Assembly (NCBI GenBank): GCA_910591455.2
Contig: OU342808.1
Coordinates: 19,911,714-19,975,713 of the forward strand
Reading direction: 5' to 3'
DNA length: 64,000 nt
From: Pholis gunnellus
Lineage: Eukaryota; Chordata; Actinopteri; Perciformes; Pholidae
Shown in pieces: positions 36,682 to 50,980 of the stretch. Numbering within the stretch: position 1 is the stretch's first letter; each line of letters begins with the position of its first letter. Below the pieces are notes generated by a model. That model did no database searches. It saw only the letters and a list, made by a program, of their open reading frames with translations, and had not been told where the DNA came from. The translations under genes and the position numbers were made by a program.

Positions 36682-36812
36682 ACCTGCAAACTTGTCGCCT
36701 CCAAACAAAAGATTTAGTTTTTAAAGAAAAATATGACACCAGCATGATGAATGTGGATCTGAAGAGTTTTGGGCAGAGCAGGAGCTTTCTTAACCACGTG
36801 ACTCAAACTGAA
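36682..36812 (+). CDS. Best exon candidate: 43 open codons between splice signals
   Basis: The acceptor is a pyrimidine-rich CTGCTCTTCTTTTCAG ending at 36681 and the donor is GAA|GTAAGC at 36813. Of the three frames only one is open, and it is open through the whole 131 bp, starting with two bases of a split codon and ending on a codon boundary (phase 1 in, phase 0 out). The peptide includes KDLVFKEKYDTSMMNVDLKS and FGQSRSFLNHVTQTE. I see no signal, membrane span or known motif and do not recognise the family. Other weaker candidates downstream on the same strand (46931, 56681) have compatible phase, which is suggestive only. Chance occurrence cannot be excluded. Confidence 0.27.
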
Positions 36813-37769
36813 GTAAGCCCCTATGGTTTCTCTTGGTATACTTTAAATATTGCAATTTGCTAAGTTAGTGTACCTTGTATAGTATAGGCTGACTTTAGCT
36901 TTGTTTGCTACTAGTCACTTTCAATCGGACGCAAGCAATTTGGTTCTCAAGGCACCGTAGGCAAGGGCGTATGATGTGCATTTACCAACCTGCATCTGTA
37001 TATTCCCACATAGCAGTATTGGTGCATGTTAAAAGAAGATGCCATATGCTGTACAGATTATAAAACCCTCTGAGGCAATTTGTGATTTTTATCATATTGG
37101 AACGTACAAGTGAATCAAATTCCTCCCTCTCTGTTTCTGTCTTTTTTTCCACCCCCTCTTTACTTTTCTTTATATGACGTCACATTATCTTGCTGTGCTA
37201 TACTTCCTTTTGAAAACACAGTAACACATTGTCTTTTGTTAGGCATTGTCAGAGTAAGTGTAGATCAATGTGTGTGTGTGTGTTCTAGACAACGGTGTGT
37301 TGAAGACGCGTGTGTCACTAAGGTGAATGGAGGTGGCAGGGTGCTAACAGCTAGAGCAGGTTCCAAGGCAGTGAGGTTACAATTGGTGTTAATAGATGCC
37401 TTCCTAAAGAGCAGATCACAATACACATTAAAAACACACCACCAGCTTGTGTTCATTCAACTTCTTTTGCATGTTTTAACTTGTGTCTTAGGGTATGTTT
37501 ATGCCTCAACCACAAATTATTTGGACTTATTTTCTAGCCGGCGTGGGACGAGGCACTTTTAGTTTGCTCTGTATTCAGTTGTGAAATATGGGAGAGACAG
37601 AGATGATGCTTGGGTCTTTGATGGAGGAAAAGGAAATAAATCAGGATCAGTTGGCACAGCTAAATGGGACAATAACCATCTCTGATTTTCATTGAGTTTT
37701 TTACATTCTCAACCTAGATAAGTCAACTTAACCAAAATAACAATTTTGTGTCAGTAATATGCAAATTCC
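36813..37769. other. Non-genic stretch
   Basis: A 150-codon plus frame at 37110-37562 has no domain and starts in a pyrimidine-rich tract. A short GT run lies at 37269-37282. Nothing else is recognisable. Confidence 0.5.
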
Positions 37770-38245
37770 CCACTTTGATTCCGGCAAAAATATCTCAGCA
37801 ACTATTGGATGGATTGCCATACATTTATGTACAGACATTCCTGCTCCCCAGACCATGAATCCTACTGACTTTTTGATCCCCTAACTTTAACTCTAGCGCC
37901 ACCATGAGGTCAATAATATTGTTTTATTGTGAAATATCTTAACCATTTCCAAGTAATTTGGTGCATTTGGACATTTTATGTCCCCTTCCGAAATAATTAT
38001 AAAGACTTCGTCCAGCACCATCATCAGGTCAATATTTAAATGTGTCCAATAATTCAGTTTACGACAAAACACTTGCAAAACAAATTCTTATCAACCTCAG
38101 CTGTACTTTGGGCTTAATTAGCAAATATTAGCATTCGTACACGCTTAACTAAGACAGTGAACGTAGAAAGCATGTTAGCATTGCCATTGTGAGCATGTTA
38201 GCCATTGTGAGCATGTTAGCCATTGTTAGCATGTTAGCATTTAGC
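37770..38245 (+). mobile_element. Dispersed fish repeat 'TTAGCATGCTAAC' family, copy 4
   Basis: This is the most complete copy: AAAATATCTCAGCAACTATT, GGATGGATTGCCATACATTT, 'TGTACAGACATTCCTGCTCC', 'CTAGCGCCACCATGAGGTCA', a second CAGCACCATCATCAGGTCAA block, 'CAACCTCAGCTGTACTTTGG', and CTTAACTAAGACAGTGAACG. It ends in several GCATGTTAGC units. The repeated CACCATxAxCAGGTCAA block shows internal duplication like copy 2. Confidence 0.8.
38170..38245. repeat. 18-bp tandem repeat GCATGTTAGCCATTGTGA
   Basis: About four imperfect units, the middle two almost identical, sit at the 3' end of the dispersed repeat copy. They look like a local expansion of the element's own TTAGCAT tail. Confidence 0.85.
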
Positions 38246-41488
<3,243 letters not shown>

Positions 41489-41509
41489 ACACACACGCAC
41501 ACACACACA

Positions 41510-41567
<58 letters not shown>
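41489..41567. repeat. (CA)n microsatellite, slightly interrupted
   Basis: About 79 bases of CA with two single substitutions (ACGC near 41498, ATAC near 41517). Confidence 0.95.
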
Positions 41568-41569
<2 letters not shown>

Positions 41570-42683
41570 GTACAAAAAGTAGGTCCCATATGCTCTCATG
41601 CATGTACAGACACAGATGCTTCTTATAGAAACACACAGCACTTGCTTACACAGTCCCACCATTCACAGGGCCTATGAGGGCCCTTTCATCTGCAGCCCTG
41701 TTCATCCTCACTCCCCCTACCCTTCGTCTGGGGAGATGCCTGTCACAAATTCCTGCTTCACTTGTCAGAGACACCCGTTTCCCTGTGCAGCAGTGGGACG
41801 GCCTAATAGACACAACCCAATGGTACACTCACTTTGCAGGAGTGTACCGCAGAGAAAAAGGGTAAAACACGGGAGTGCAGTGATGCTGAGCAACTAGCTC
41901 GTCTTTCGGCATGCACATAGTGTGGTGAGTGTAGGTCTTGAAACAGGTTTGGAAACTTTTTCTTTTGTCATAAAAGATATCAGATTACACAACAGTCACA
42001 GCGGCAGCCATACAAGGCTCATCTCAACTTGCCTTTTGTTGCTATACAGGTTTTTGTTGTTGTTTCTGACATAACATCTATTCAAAATGCTTGTTGGCAT
42101 ATTTGGGAGACTTGACTTTTTAAAAAAAAAACCTTTCTCCTCCTTTCTCCGACTTTCTCACTCATCTCTTCCATCAGCCTCCTCATTTCTCCTCTTTGTC
42201 TCCTTTCAGTCCTCTAATTTACCGGGGATCGAGCATAACGAAAGTTGTATGTGACCTCTCCAACCGCATGAAGCGCTTCAAGTGAATGCTATTGCTGTGG
42301 TTGATGTCTGCAGGGCCTCTTTGCATTCAAAATACTAGACGACTTCAAGCCGAGAAGCAGCCATTGTTTAGCTGCATAGATAAATATTTACCATACAGTT
42401 TATAGACAAATTTGCTGTAGCACGGACACGGAACTACCTGTCCTGTCCCTGTTGTTAAAGAGGTACTGCACACTTAAACGTGGGTTTGTATGCGATAGAC
42501 ATCAGGTAAACTGACTGTACAGCTTTGAATATTTTTTATATATATAAATAATACGAATGTTTTTCTCATTCTCTTTCTTTGTCTACCAGGACCACAAAAA
42601 AACATCTCTCACCCCGCGGGGATCTGCCTCAGTTCTTGTGCAAATAAATAACAGCATGTGCAGTCAATACAAAACAGCAATTA

Positions 42684-42686
<3 letters not shown>
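41568..42686. other. Non-genic stretch with possible splice acceptor
   Basis: A strong pyrimidine tract ending in TTTGTCTACCAG at 42578-42589 is followed by an open frame running into the GA repeat (DHKKTSLTPRGSASV…). No good donor is seen before the repeat, so I do not call an exon. The rest has nothing recognisable. Confidence 0.45.

Positions 42687-42764
<78 letters not shown>
42687..42764. repeat. (GA)n microsatellite
   Basis: 78 bases of GA with one substitution near 42752. A homopurine/homopyrimidine tract of this length can form triplex DNA. Confidence 0.97.
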
Positions 42765-42765
<1 letters not shown>

Positions 42766-45184
42766 TTAAGTTCACACACTAATGTTTTCGTGTTCACCAC
42801 TGTTCTGTCTTTACACGTTTTCTGCTTCTGTTTTTGTGGCACAGTTGGTGGTTTGCTATTGCCGATAAATGTGCATGGATTTGCGCTGTAAGCTTCATGC
42901 AGTTTGCTGTGTTTGCATAAATACTGTTTAACACTTTGATGATCATGAGGTCTTTATCAACTGATCCCTCAGCAAGAGACTGCTATTATCCCAAAAGACA
43001 ACAAGAGTTCATTTTGAGTCCTGTTGACACTGAAGTCTGAGCTGAAGATCATGCCTGTGCAGTTGTTTCTGGCGCTGTCCTACCAAGTAGTCCAGAATGC
43101 AAATGCAGGCATGTTTCTCTGCAAATATGAGTCTGTGTATAAACTAAAGTCTTAAACCCAGCTGACAGCTAAATTTGATTTTTGAAATGCCTTGCATGAA
43201 AGCCTCTCCACCCTGTTTTACGGAATAAGAGATTACAGGTAATCTCCTGGTAATAGCATGTTGGCATTCCACCGCAACGGGAACGTCTGAGGTACTGTGA
43301 AAGATGTTGTTTTCGACCTAAAAGCCTCTTAATCCTTTCTCGACATATCAATTGGAACATTGATCAGTGCAGAAAGGACCTCTACTAACTCAACAAGATC
43401 GGGGTGAAAAGGTTTGTGATGTTCTGTTTCATCTGTTTCTACATGTGAAGATGTGTGCGGGCGAGTGTGTGGGTGTCCATATGTTTGCACAGATGCGTGT
43501 CTACTTTTAAGCATGTGGACACATACCGCATGTACATGCATCCATGTACATGCCACTGAGGCTCATGGGTACTGTAGTTTTTAAATGTCAAACTGTCCTT
43601 CAAAACTGCATGAGGCTAGATTGTATTTGTATCAGGTATTGTAAGGTGTGCATGTCTGTCTCTAGATAGATGAGATAAAAAAAAAAGAAACATGGTTTGA
43701 TGTGGGCATCATACCAGCATATTTCACTTACGATCACATTTGTTTTAACTGCACTTTGAACTACACGTAACATAAGCACAAAGAGTCTGTCAGCAGCCAT
43801 TCCTGAGAAACAACCAATTACCTTTTTTTACTCGCATACAGCCATGTAATTTCCACTTCCTGCAACAGGTGGGTGACATGTTTTTAACGTCCAGTGTAGT
43901 GATTTGACTTAAATGACATATTGCTGGAAAGACTGTAATAATAACCTCTCTCATCTGTGTTGTTAATTCAGAGGAATAGTGGTAATGTTTTGCAGTGGTT
44001 TATTTTAGCATGCCATCACCGTTAGCATAGACTGACTCAAATGATCCTAGATAAATGACCCTGCGTGCATGGTCTTCGCAGCAAAAAGATGATAAAGTTC
44101 TCACATTAAAACGTGGTATCAGCAACATGCTTATTCTACGTTAGCTTTTCAGCAAGAGCAGCAAGGGAGGGGGTTTCCATTGCTAATAAGTATATATTCA
44201 GTAGTCTTTGTGTGATTCACCTGAAAGGTCATAAAGCAGCATGTGTAATTATTGCTCAGCCCCATGCTGATTGGCTGCCTGCCTGCCTGCCTGATCTTCA
44301 TTGTTGGTTGCTCATACTGAGTAGTATGTTGTATTGATTTGCTGTTTGGAGAAGATTTAGACCTGTCACACACATGCACACTCACACACATGCATGCCAT
44401 GGTTTTAAGGCAGTGGGGTTATAGGATTATGAAGAGGAGAAGTGAAAATTCCTGTTTGGGAGATCTGCTGAGGCTTAAGTTTCCCCATTGCACATGTCAC
44501 GGTGGAAAAAACTCCCAGGAGGAGGTGGGGATCGAAGCGTCAATCCCACAAAAGGCTCAGGGTAAACACAGAGGAATTCAATGACCCAAAGAGTGCTCTC
44601 TGGTTTTCTTTTAGCCCAGCTTGTGTTTCTTGCTTGTGTTGCTCTGAATTGTAACGTTGCCATGCAACTATTTATCCAATGCTTGCATTAACATACCTGA
44701 GTATTTCTTTTTTTACATAAAAGCCAGTGGATCATTGCTTTCACAGTGTGACTAAGCTGCAAAACCCCAACTTATTGTAAATCCCTCTGTAAAAACGAGA
44801 CCTCATGTCTTAAATAATAGAAGAAACTTACTATAGGATGGACATTTTTAAGCTAATAGCAGCTAATAACAATACAAATACATACAAAATGTAATTATGA
44901 AAAAATAAATGTAAGAAAAAAACCTTAATGAGATGCATTGTTGGAGGTCTATGCAATAGAAAACATGGGTGTACCAGAATCAAAAGGTGGCACATGTGCA
45001 AAGAATACAGAGAAGGATTTCTGTCTGCCTCCCTCCTTCCATGTCGGTGAGATAAAGTACTAAAACAGTGCCGCACGCCTCCAAGAAAAGCTTCCAGTTT
45101 TGTTTGGAGAGCACTGCAGCTACAAGGGAACATGCATTACAAAGCAGGAGCACTTGAATGACTAAGCTGGATGTCATCGTCAGG
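42765..45184. other. Non-genic stretch
   Basis: A short (TGCC)4 run lies at about 44275-44292. No gene or repeat family is recognised. The sequence is mostly unique and AT-rich. Confidence 0.55.
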
Positions 45185-45193
45185 GAGAGCGAG

Positions 45194-45286
<93 letters not shown>
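45185..45286. repeat. (GA)n microsatellite
   Basis: About 102 bases of GA with a few GC interruptions (45188-45197 and 45242). It is the second long homopurine tract within 3 kb. Frames through it encode only Arg-Glu or Leu-Ser repeats. Confidence 0.97.
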
Positions 45287-45289
<3 letters not shown>

Positions 45290-46034
45290 CAGGGGCCTGG
45301 AACAACACTCGACTCACCACCGACTGTCAGCTGCACAGTCATCTGAAATGGCTGCGTGTGTCAACACCTCCAAGAATAACTGTTCCTACTTCAGTGTGTG
45401 TGTGTGTGTGTGAAATAAGTGCCGTCACCTGAGCTTACAGCACTAGCAGCAGTGAGGGATCTGACGGGTATAAATCAGTATATTTTGCAGAGGTGTACGT
45501 GTGCGTGCATGCATGCATGTCATCCTCTATGATTATTTTATGTCTGTGTGTGTATAACAGATGTGAGTGTAAGTTGCATGAATATCTTCTTACTTAACCC
45601 GAAAGAATCTGCAGCATCTAAGATGTGTAGAGTTGGTACACACGCTTCAGTGAATGAGTGTGTTACATCTATGTGTGCTCCTGCATCATTTATTAACAGG
45701 ACGTGATGGATGGTGCTTACAACACAATAAGTATTCTATGAGGAAATAACATGCGAACATTACCTCAAAGTAGCTTTAATCTATCTGGCAGTGTCATAAA
45801 TACACTGTGTATCAGCTTGTTCCACATCTTTATTAATAATATATGATGTTTACACTTCGTGACCCTCTTGTGCATGATTTGTGCAGCCCAACATATTTGG
45901 TACCTTAACAAATGTTGGGATCTATACAACAACTCAGTTTTAGCCATTACACTACTGTATAGTGATTTTTGGGGTTGACCAACGTTTGGCTGCATGTAGT
46001 TATTATGATTAAACCACCAACAGGCTGTTGCCTG
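45287..46034. other. Non-genic stretch
   Basis: (GT)9 lies at 45394-45412. The alternating GTGTGCGTGCATGCATGCAT near 45500-45520 is a purine-pyrimidine run. No gene is seen. Confidence 0.5.
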
Positions 46035-46322
46035 TTAAAGAAATAGTTTGATATTTTGGGAAATTTGCCTCTTCACTTTCTTGAGACTGAGAAGATGATC
46101 GGTAGCACTTTCACATGTGCTCATTAAATACAAAGCTACAGCCAGGAGATGGTTAGCCAAGCCTAGCATAAAGACTGGAGCCAGGGGAAACAGCCTGACT
46201 CTGTCCAAATGTGACAACATAATAAATAAATAACATAGAAGCACCTTTAATCATGACTAAGAAACTCCACGAAACAAAGTGAATGTTTATGTATTTCCTA
46301 AAATGTTTAACTAGTCCTTTAA
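46035..46322. mobile_element. TTAA-bounded MITE
   Basis: The left end TTAAAGAAATAGTT (46035-46048) and the right end AACTAGTCCTTTAA (46309-46322) are inverted repeats with 12 of 14 matches. Internal words ATATTTTGGGAAAT, 'TTTCTTGAGACTGAGAAGAT', CAAAGCTACAGCCAGGAGAT, GCATAAAGACTGGA and CAGCCTGACTCTGTCCAAA are those of a very common fish repeat. If the outer TTAA is a target duplication, the origin is piggyBac-like; that is inference. At 288 bp it has no open frame and is non-autonomous. Confidence 0.8.
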
Positions 46323-46930
46323 GGGGTTATATAGAGAGGCTGTGATGAGTTGCCGTCATTGTTTCCCCATTCATTGTAGACATCAGTTTCCCACACTGGC
46401 TCCCTCTGTCTTTCTTTTGGCTTCATCATTTTTTGAAGCCCAGGGTGCATCTCCACGTTATTGCCAAGGGAACATTGCTGTCTTTGACAGAGAGAGGACT
46501 CTTCCTGCTAGTCATATTCAAACACTGCAATCTAACTCCAAACTCAGCACAAACAGACCTATGATGAAGAAAAAATGTTGAAAATGTGCACGAAAAAAAG
46601 AATCTATTTGCATCTTTCATAGCTTGAAAAGAACGCTCTTCCATATTGTTGTTCTTGAAGTAATTGACTTCTAGCAGCATATTCTGTCCAGCATTTCTTT
46701 TTAGACGAAATGTCCCAAAGTGAAAATTACACCATGACACCAACTGGAACTTTTGTTGACCTCTTCACAGTAATGAAAAGTACACAGGGAATTTAAAGTA
46801 CTCTACACCCCATTTAACGCTACCGAGCCTTAAAATAATTAACCACCCATGAGAATATTTGAATGTGCTGTTGGTGCTGGCTAGTGGAGGTGAAGCTGAG
46901 ATCAGTGTTTGGCATGCTGTGCCCCTCCAG
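46323..46930. other. Non-genic stretch
   Basis: Frames of 79 (plus, 46342-46581) and 105 codons (minus, 46426-46743) overlap each other and carry no recognisable domain. No repeat family is recognised. Confidence 0.5.
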
Positions 46931-46996
46931 GTCGAACAGAGTTTAGCCAAGCAACATAGGAGTACAAGAATGTTCCGCACACAGGGGTTTGCTCAG
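46931..46996 (+). other. Candidate 22-codon exon, unverified
   Basis: An acceptor CTGTGCCCCTCCAG ending at 46930 and a consensus donor CAG|GTGAGT at 46997 enclose 66 bp that is open in frame 0 (VEQSLAKQHRSTRM…). The segment is short enough that chance is likely. It is phase-compatible with the 36682-36812 and 56681-56758 candidates. Confidence 0.15.
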
Positions 46997-48543
46997 GTGA
47001 GTTGTGGGCATGGATGATCTTCTTTTTTTAAGCCAATGCCAGGGCATTGGTAGGAGTGGTGCTGGTGTTAGTGGGAGCCCTGGCTATGGGAATGAGGTCA
47101 TGGCACAGGGACTCCAGCGCTCCCCCTCGGCTCTGTCGGGCCCTGAGGCTCCCTCACATCTGTGTGCTGTCTGACCCAGCGGCAGGCAGCTGCTCCCTCT
47201 CATTATACCCCCTAATGGATGGATCCGTTTCCCTCTGACCTCATCCTGCCTCCACAACAACATCCCTCCATCGCTCCGTCCTGATACCCCTTCATCCAGG
47301 CACAGACCCCCTTTTCTTCCATGTCTGAAGCACTGAGAAGGCACAACTTGGCCTTCGTTGGAAACAAGGCCTTAGATTACAGTCTGCAAATGATTATTAG
47401 GAATGTATGGTGTATCAGTAATATAATTATTGAGTAACTACATGTAAGTACAAAAGAGGAGGACAAGATGTTAGGTAAGATGAGTTTAACCACTTGGTGT
47501 TTAAAGAGAGAAGCATAAATTCATTATAATTTAGTATACATATAGTTTTGATGCATTTGTTGTTGTTGGGGAACAAAACATGTCTGAAAAGAAAGTTGTG
47601 CTTTTACAGTTATAATAGTTTTTAAAAGGATTAAATACTGGGGAACTGTAACAGAGTTGTGGCATCCAAAATAGGATCCATATGAAACTCAAAACCGATG
47701 TTAGAGCAGAACCGTGACGACCCTTTTTGATGAGTTTATCGGTCAAAATACGGTTTATAAAAAGTTAGTGTATTGATATTCATAGAAAAAAACTAATTAC
47801 ATAAGTATTATGTTTCTGCTTTTTGGTGGCAGTAAATTACTATCCGAACAAAGTAATGAACATGTATTTCAGTGTAACTCTGGGGTAAATTGGTACCTTG
47901 TGTATTAAACAGATTTAGACTTCTTGTCTTAATCTAGGGCCAAGTCAAATAAGTATCTCGTGCCACCAGTTCATGAGTTAATCCAGTGGTTCTTAAATGT
48001 TTTCTGCCATTCCTCCGTTTGGACGAAGAAGAAAAAAAAGGAAAAACAAAATCTCAAAACTGCCTTCACAAGGAAAAAATGCCTCTTTGGTAATAAACAA
48101 ATGCCTCCTCAGTAATAAAATGTGTATAAAAGGGGATTAAATGAATACAAGCAATAAACAAAATAAAGCCTGCAGGCGTTTACAGCAGGTCAATGTTAGG
48201 CAAGTACAAACTCTAGCACAAATATCACTGAGATATGCCTTGATGCAGCTAAATCAGTGTAAAGGTGTTCTTTTAACATTCACTCCAGCTATGGGTCTCA
48301 GATGCTCAAAATCTCTCTCAATCAGAAAAGACTGCAAAGAAGTCTCCAAAAAGGACGTAAAGACGAGAGTTTCCATCTGAATCTGATAAAATTAGGCCTG
48401 CATTAAGTTTAGGAAGGAAAGAAATTGCCCTGGATGTTCAATTCCCCACCTCTCTTACGCCCTAAAGAAAGGATGTTATCACACCCTGATTGGCCAAGAA
48501 GGCAAAAGCATCAAGCTGCTCCCAATTCTTAATTATGAACACT

Positions 48544-48544
<1 letters not shown>
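46997..48544. other. Non-genic stretch
   Basis: Positions 47040-47340 are GC-richer with mirrored frames on both strands and no domain. 47380-47990 is AT-rich and featureless. CCAGTGGTTCTTAAA at 47985 resembles a hAT terminus, but no partner end was found. Confidence 0.5.

Positions 48545-48621
<77 letters not shown>
48545..48621. repeat. (CA)n microsatellite
   Basis: About 38 uninterrupted CA units. Confidence 0.97.
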
Positions 48622-48624
<3 letters not shown>

Positions 48625-48734
48625 CATACATGCAGTGTAACAGGTGACCAGAATAACCATCCAATCAACTCAGGGGAATTGGGACATTCAGCCAAAAGTA
48701 ATTTGGAAAAGAGAAATGACAGAAGAAGAATGAC

Positions 48735-48804
48735 GGACTGCTACGTGGCTGTGTAGAGGGACTGCTACGTGACTGTGTAGAGGGACTGCTACGTGGCTGT
48801 GTAA
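48735..48804. repeat. 24-bp tandem repeat, three copies
   Basis: GGACTGCTACGTGGCTGTGT plus AGAG is the unit. Copies start at 48735, 48759 and 48783; the second differs by one base and the third is cut short. The near identity implies recent duplication. Confidence 0.95.
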
Positions 48805-48819
48805 TGTATTTAAGTGTCT

Positions 48820-48970
48820 TCTACTACTTACCTAGACCCTCTTGTATCACTTGTGGCTGCAAAAAGCCAAGATGGTGACAGCCAAAATGCCAAACTGGAG
48901 GCTTCAAAGAGCAGTCCACAAACCAATGGGTGACATCATGGTGACTACGTCCACTTGTTATATAAAGTTC
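48820..48970 (+). mobile_element. Degenerate dispersed fish repeat, right part
   Basis: Landmarks in order: CCCTCTTGTATCACTTGTGG, CTGCAAAAAGCCAAGATGGT, GACAGCCAAAATGCCAAACT, GGAGGCTTCAAAGAGCAGTC, CACAAACCAATGGGTGACAT and 'ACTACGTCCACTTGTTATAT'. I recognise these as the distal end of the family whose other part lies at 3990-4320. The donor-like CTAG|GTAAGTAG on the minus strand at about 48820 falls at its edge and is not taken as a gene signal. Confidence 0.65.
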
Positions 48971-49735
48971 ATCTTGAACCCAAGATAGGATTTTGCACAT
49001 TTTTCTTTTTTACTTGTTTTTGCGTTTATTACCGTCAGCTTACCACGTTGTCATGTTCGTCTCAGAGGCAGAGCCTTTTTTGCTTTTATCCCTGTCAAAT
49101 ATTCTGTAAACGTACAAACAGTCTATCTGACTGAACACCATTGCTATTGTGAACGCACAATTTATTTACCAGCGCCTCTGCACCCCACAAGGGGTGCATG
49201 TCACACACTTTCGACCAACTGAGTTAAACATGCATGTTCTCTTGCACAAATGGCGTGTAGTTTTAAGGATCATCCACATAAACTGGCCAGCTCATACTGT
49301 ATTTGGAGAGCACACAGATATTTGTTTTGCTTTACAATAGAAGCAAAACGCATACAAAAGTTGTGTAATTAATAACATCAAACACTCACACACCTTTTAC
49401 ATTCAGTCCTATTTTTCTGTTATTTTTTTCTTGTTTAAAATGAGCTTCACTGAAAGACATATCACCTTCATGTCTTCATTCCTTTGAGATCTCTTCCCAG
49501 TTGTCCATAGCTGCGAGTGTTTTCACCAGTAGTGGCTGGTTGTGCGTGTGTGTGTGTGAGCATCAGCATTTATCTTGTGTCCAGAGTATTGAAAGGGCAA
49601 AGAAAAGGCTAGAGAAGAAAAAGGAGCTATGTTCTCTTCAGAGCCCTCCACCTGTGTTTGCCACTGAGCAAACACAAGCTTTTGTCACGAGTGGAAGACA
49701 GCTTGCGGTTTGCTCTTTGGAGTTGAATTTCAAGT
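48971..49735. other. Non-genic stretch
   Basis: No gene or repeat family is recognised. A short GT run lies at about 49543-49557. Confidence 0.5.
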
Positions 49736-50330
49736 TCTCTCGGCTCTTTTGATTTTGCCACGGAAGGCAAAGCGAGCTATCAACACGCCCTCCCATGGAG
49801 GCTTCTCCCGAGGCGTGATGGATAGAATCCGTAATGCGTCGGTATACCCCAGATATTTGTCTTTATCATTAGCACGGTGCTCGCTGCGTTTGAAGCACTG
49901 TGTGAGGAGCATGGCTCCGACCACTTATAGGCAGAGAGGCTTTTTTCAGCGAGCTCATCTCCTCTCATCATGTCTCCCCTCAACTCATCTCAGACCCGCA
50001 GAGATGCAGATTGAGGAATTGCTATTTTATTACACAGCTTCTGTGTTTATTACTGAGCGGCATGATTCATCATTCCCGTTGGGAAGCCGCAGCACAGCAG
50101 ACATGTCAATCATCAAATGTGGCTGGTTGGGCACGCCTGGTGATCAATGGCTTGAGGTGCAGGCCAGAAGAGAGGGAAACGGAGAAAAAGAAGACGAAGA
50201 AAGAAGCAGAGAGTCCATGCTAATCTCCTCTGCAGATGGAGGGCAGCAAAAAAAAAGAAAAGAGAAAATGGGAGATATTATGGGCCTTGTGATGATCCGT
50301 TGGATCTTGAATGCATTGAAGTGATGCAAT
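49736..50330. other. ORF-dense, GC-richer block; possible conserved non-coding element
   Basis: The longest open frame of the window (204 codons, plus, 49710-50324) runs through here, but several frames are open on both strands at once and no domain, signal or splice structure is visible. With equal base use, roughly 0.3 frames of this size are expected by chance in 64 kb over six frames. The sequence is non-repetitive and holds TGATTCATCATTCC and ATGTCAATCATCAAA (PBX/MEIS-like TGTCAATCA). I favour a regulatory conserved element over a gene. Confidence 0.35.
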
Positions 50331-50844
50331 TCTTGGGATACTTGAGTGTGTGCGGAGGTTGGGGGGTGAGGGTTCGACAGACGGACAGAAAAAGTCAAAA
50401 ATAAAAAGCACAACGGCAAAACATTTGGTTGCCAGGCAACAGGGCTTGAAGCGACGGTAGCATTAGAGTTATGAAGAATGGTGGCGCATGACTCGACTTC
50501 TCCGATCCGGTTTCAGGACGGTATCGGGGCTGTGTGGTGGGCGGAGAAAGAGAGAAATGTCTCCACCTGTCTGGATTTGTCAGAGCCAGTGAACAATGAC
50601 ACTGGCCGCTGGAGACTTTGTCTCGAGGGGCCCGACCCGGGCTTATCATCAGGGGTCCTCAGACTGGGCTGAGGTTTAGAGGTCTCTTGTTAGTTTTGGG
50701 GTCCATCCAAGTCAATTACACAGCACGTAATCTTAAAGATGAGTTCATTATGTGTTCTCGTCACATGTCTGTGTAAGGTGGGTCATAGGCTGAGAGGCTT
50801 AAGACAGAAAGTTAGACCGGAAGTAGGGAAAGAGAAGTCGGGTG
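50331..50844. other. Non-genic stretch
   Basis: Unique sequence of moderate GC. Frames of 64-84 codons overlap on opposite strands. No gene or repeat is recognised. Confidence 0.5.
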
Positions 50845-50980
50845 AAGTGATGGAAGAAATCAGATTACTTCAGTCAAATGAAAGTACCAAACCACTATGT
50901 AAAATTACATTGAAAGTAAAAGTCTCACATTCAATCCAACTTCAGTAAAAGTAGAAGTATAATCAGCTAAATGTACTTAA
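50845..50980 (+). repeat. AAGTAAAAGT-type dispersed fish repeat
   Basis: Landmarks: GATGGAAGAAATCAGATTAC, 'TTCAGTCAAATGAAAGTACC', 'ATGTAAAATTACATTGAAAG', TAAAAGTCTCACATTCAATC and AGTATAATCAGCTAAATGTA. This is the order of the common teleost repeat remembered as 'GGAAGAAGTATTCAGATC…AAGTAAAAGTCCTGCATTCAAA…TATTATCAGCAAAATGTACT'. Class unknown. Confidence 0.7.

Noticed and set aside
37110..37562. 150-codon plus-strand frame
   Set aside because: Begins in a pyrimidine-rich tract and crosses a GT run; no domain recognised.
42590..42690. Possible exon after TTTGTCTACCAG
   Set aside because: No acceptable donor before the GA repeat; the frame simply runs into the microsatellite.
44980..45413. Frames encoding Arg-Glu or Leu-Ser repeats (also 42557-42891)
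   Set aside because: They are translations of GA microsatellites.
47985..48000. hAT-like terminus CAGTGGTTCTTAAA
   Set aside because: No matching inverted end or 8-bp duplication was found within the following kilobase.
48808..48830. Minus-strand donor-like CTAG|GTAAGTAG
   Set aside because: It lies at the edge of a dispersed repeat, with no open frame or acceptor behind it.
49710..50324. 204-codon plus-strand open frame, the longest in the window
   Set aside because: No domain, signal peptide, splice context or codon bias is visible, other strands are open as well, and a frame this long is not rare by chance in 64 kb over six frames.
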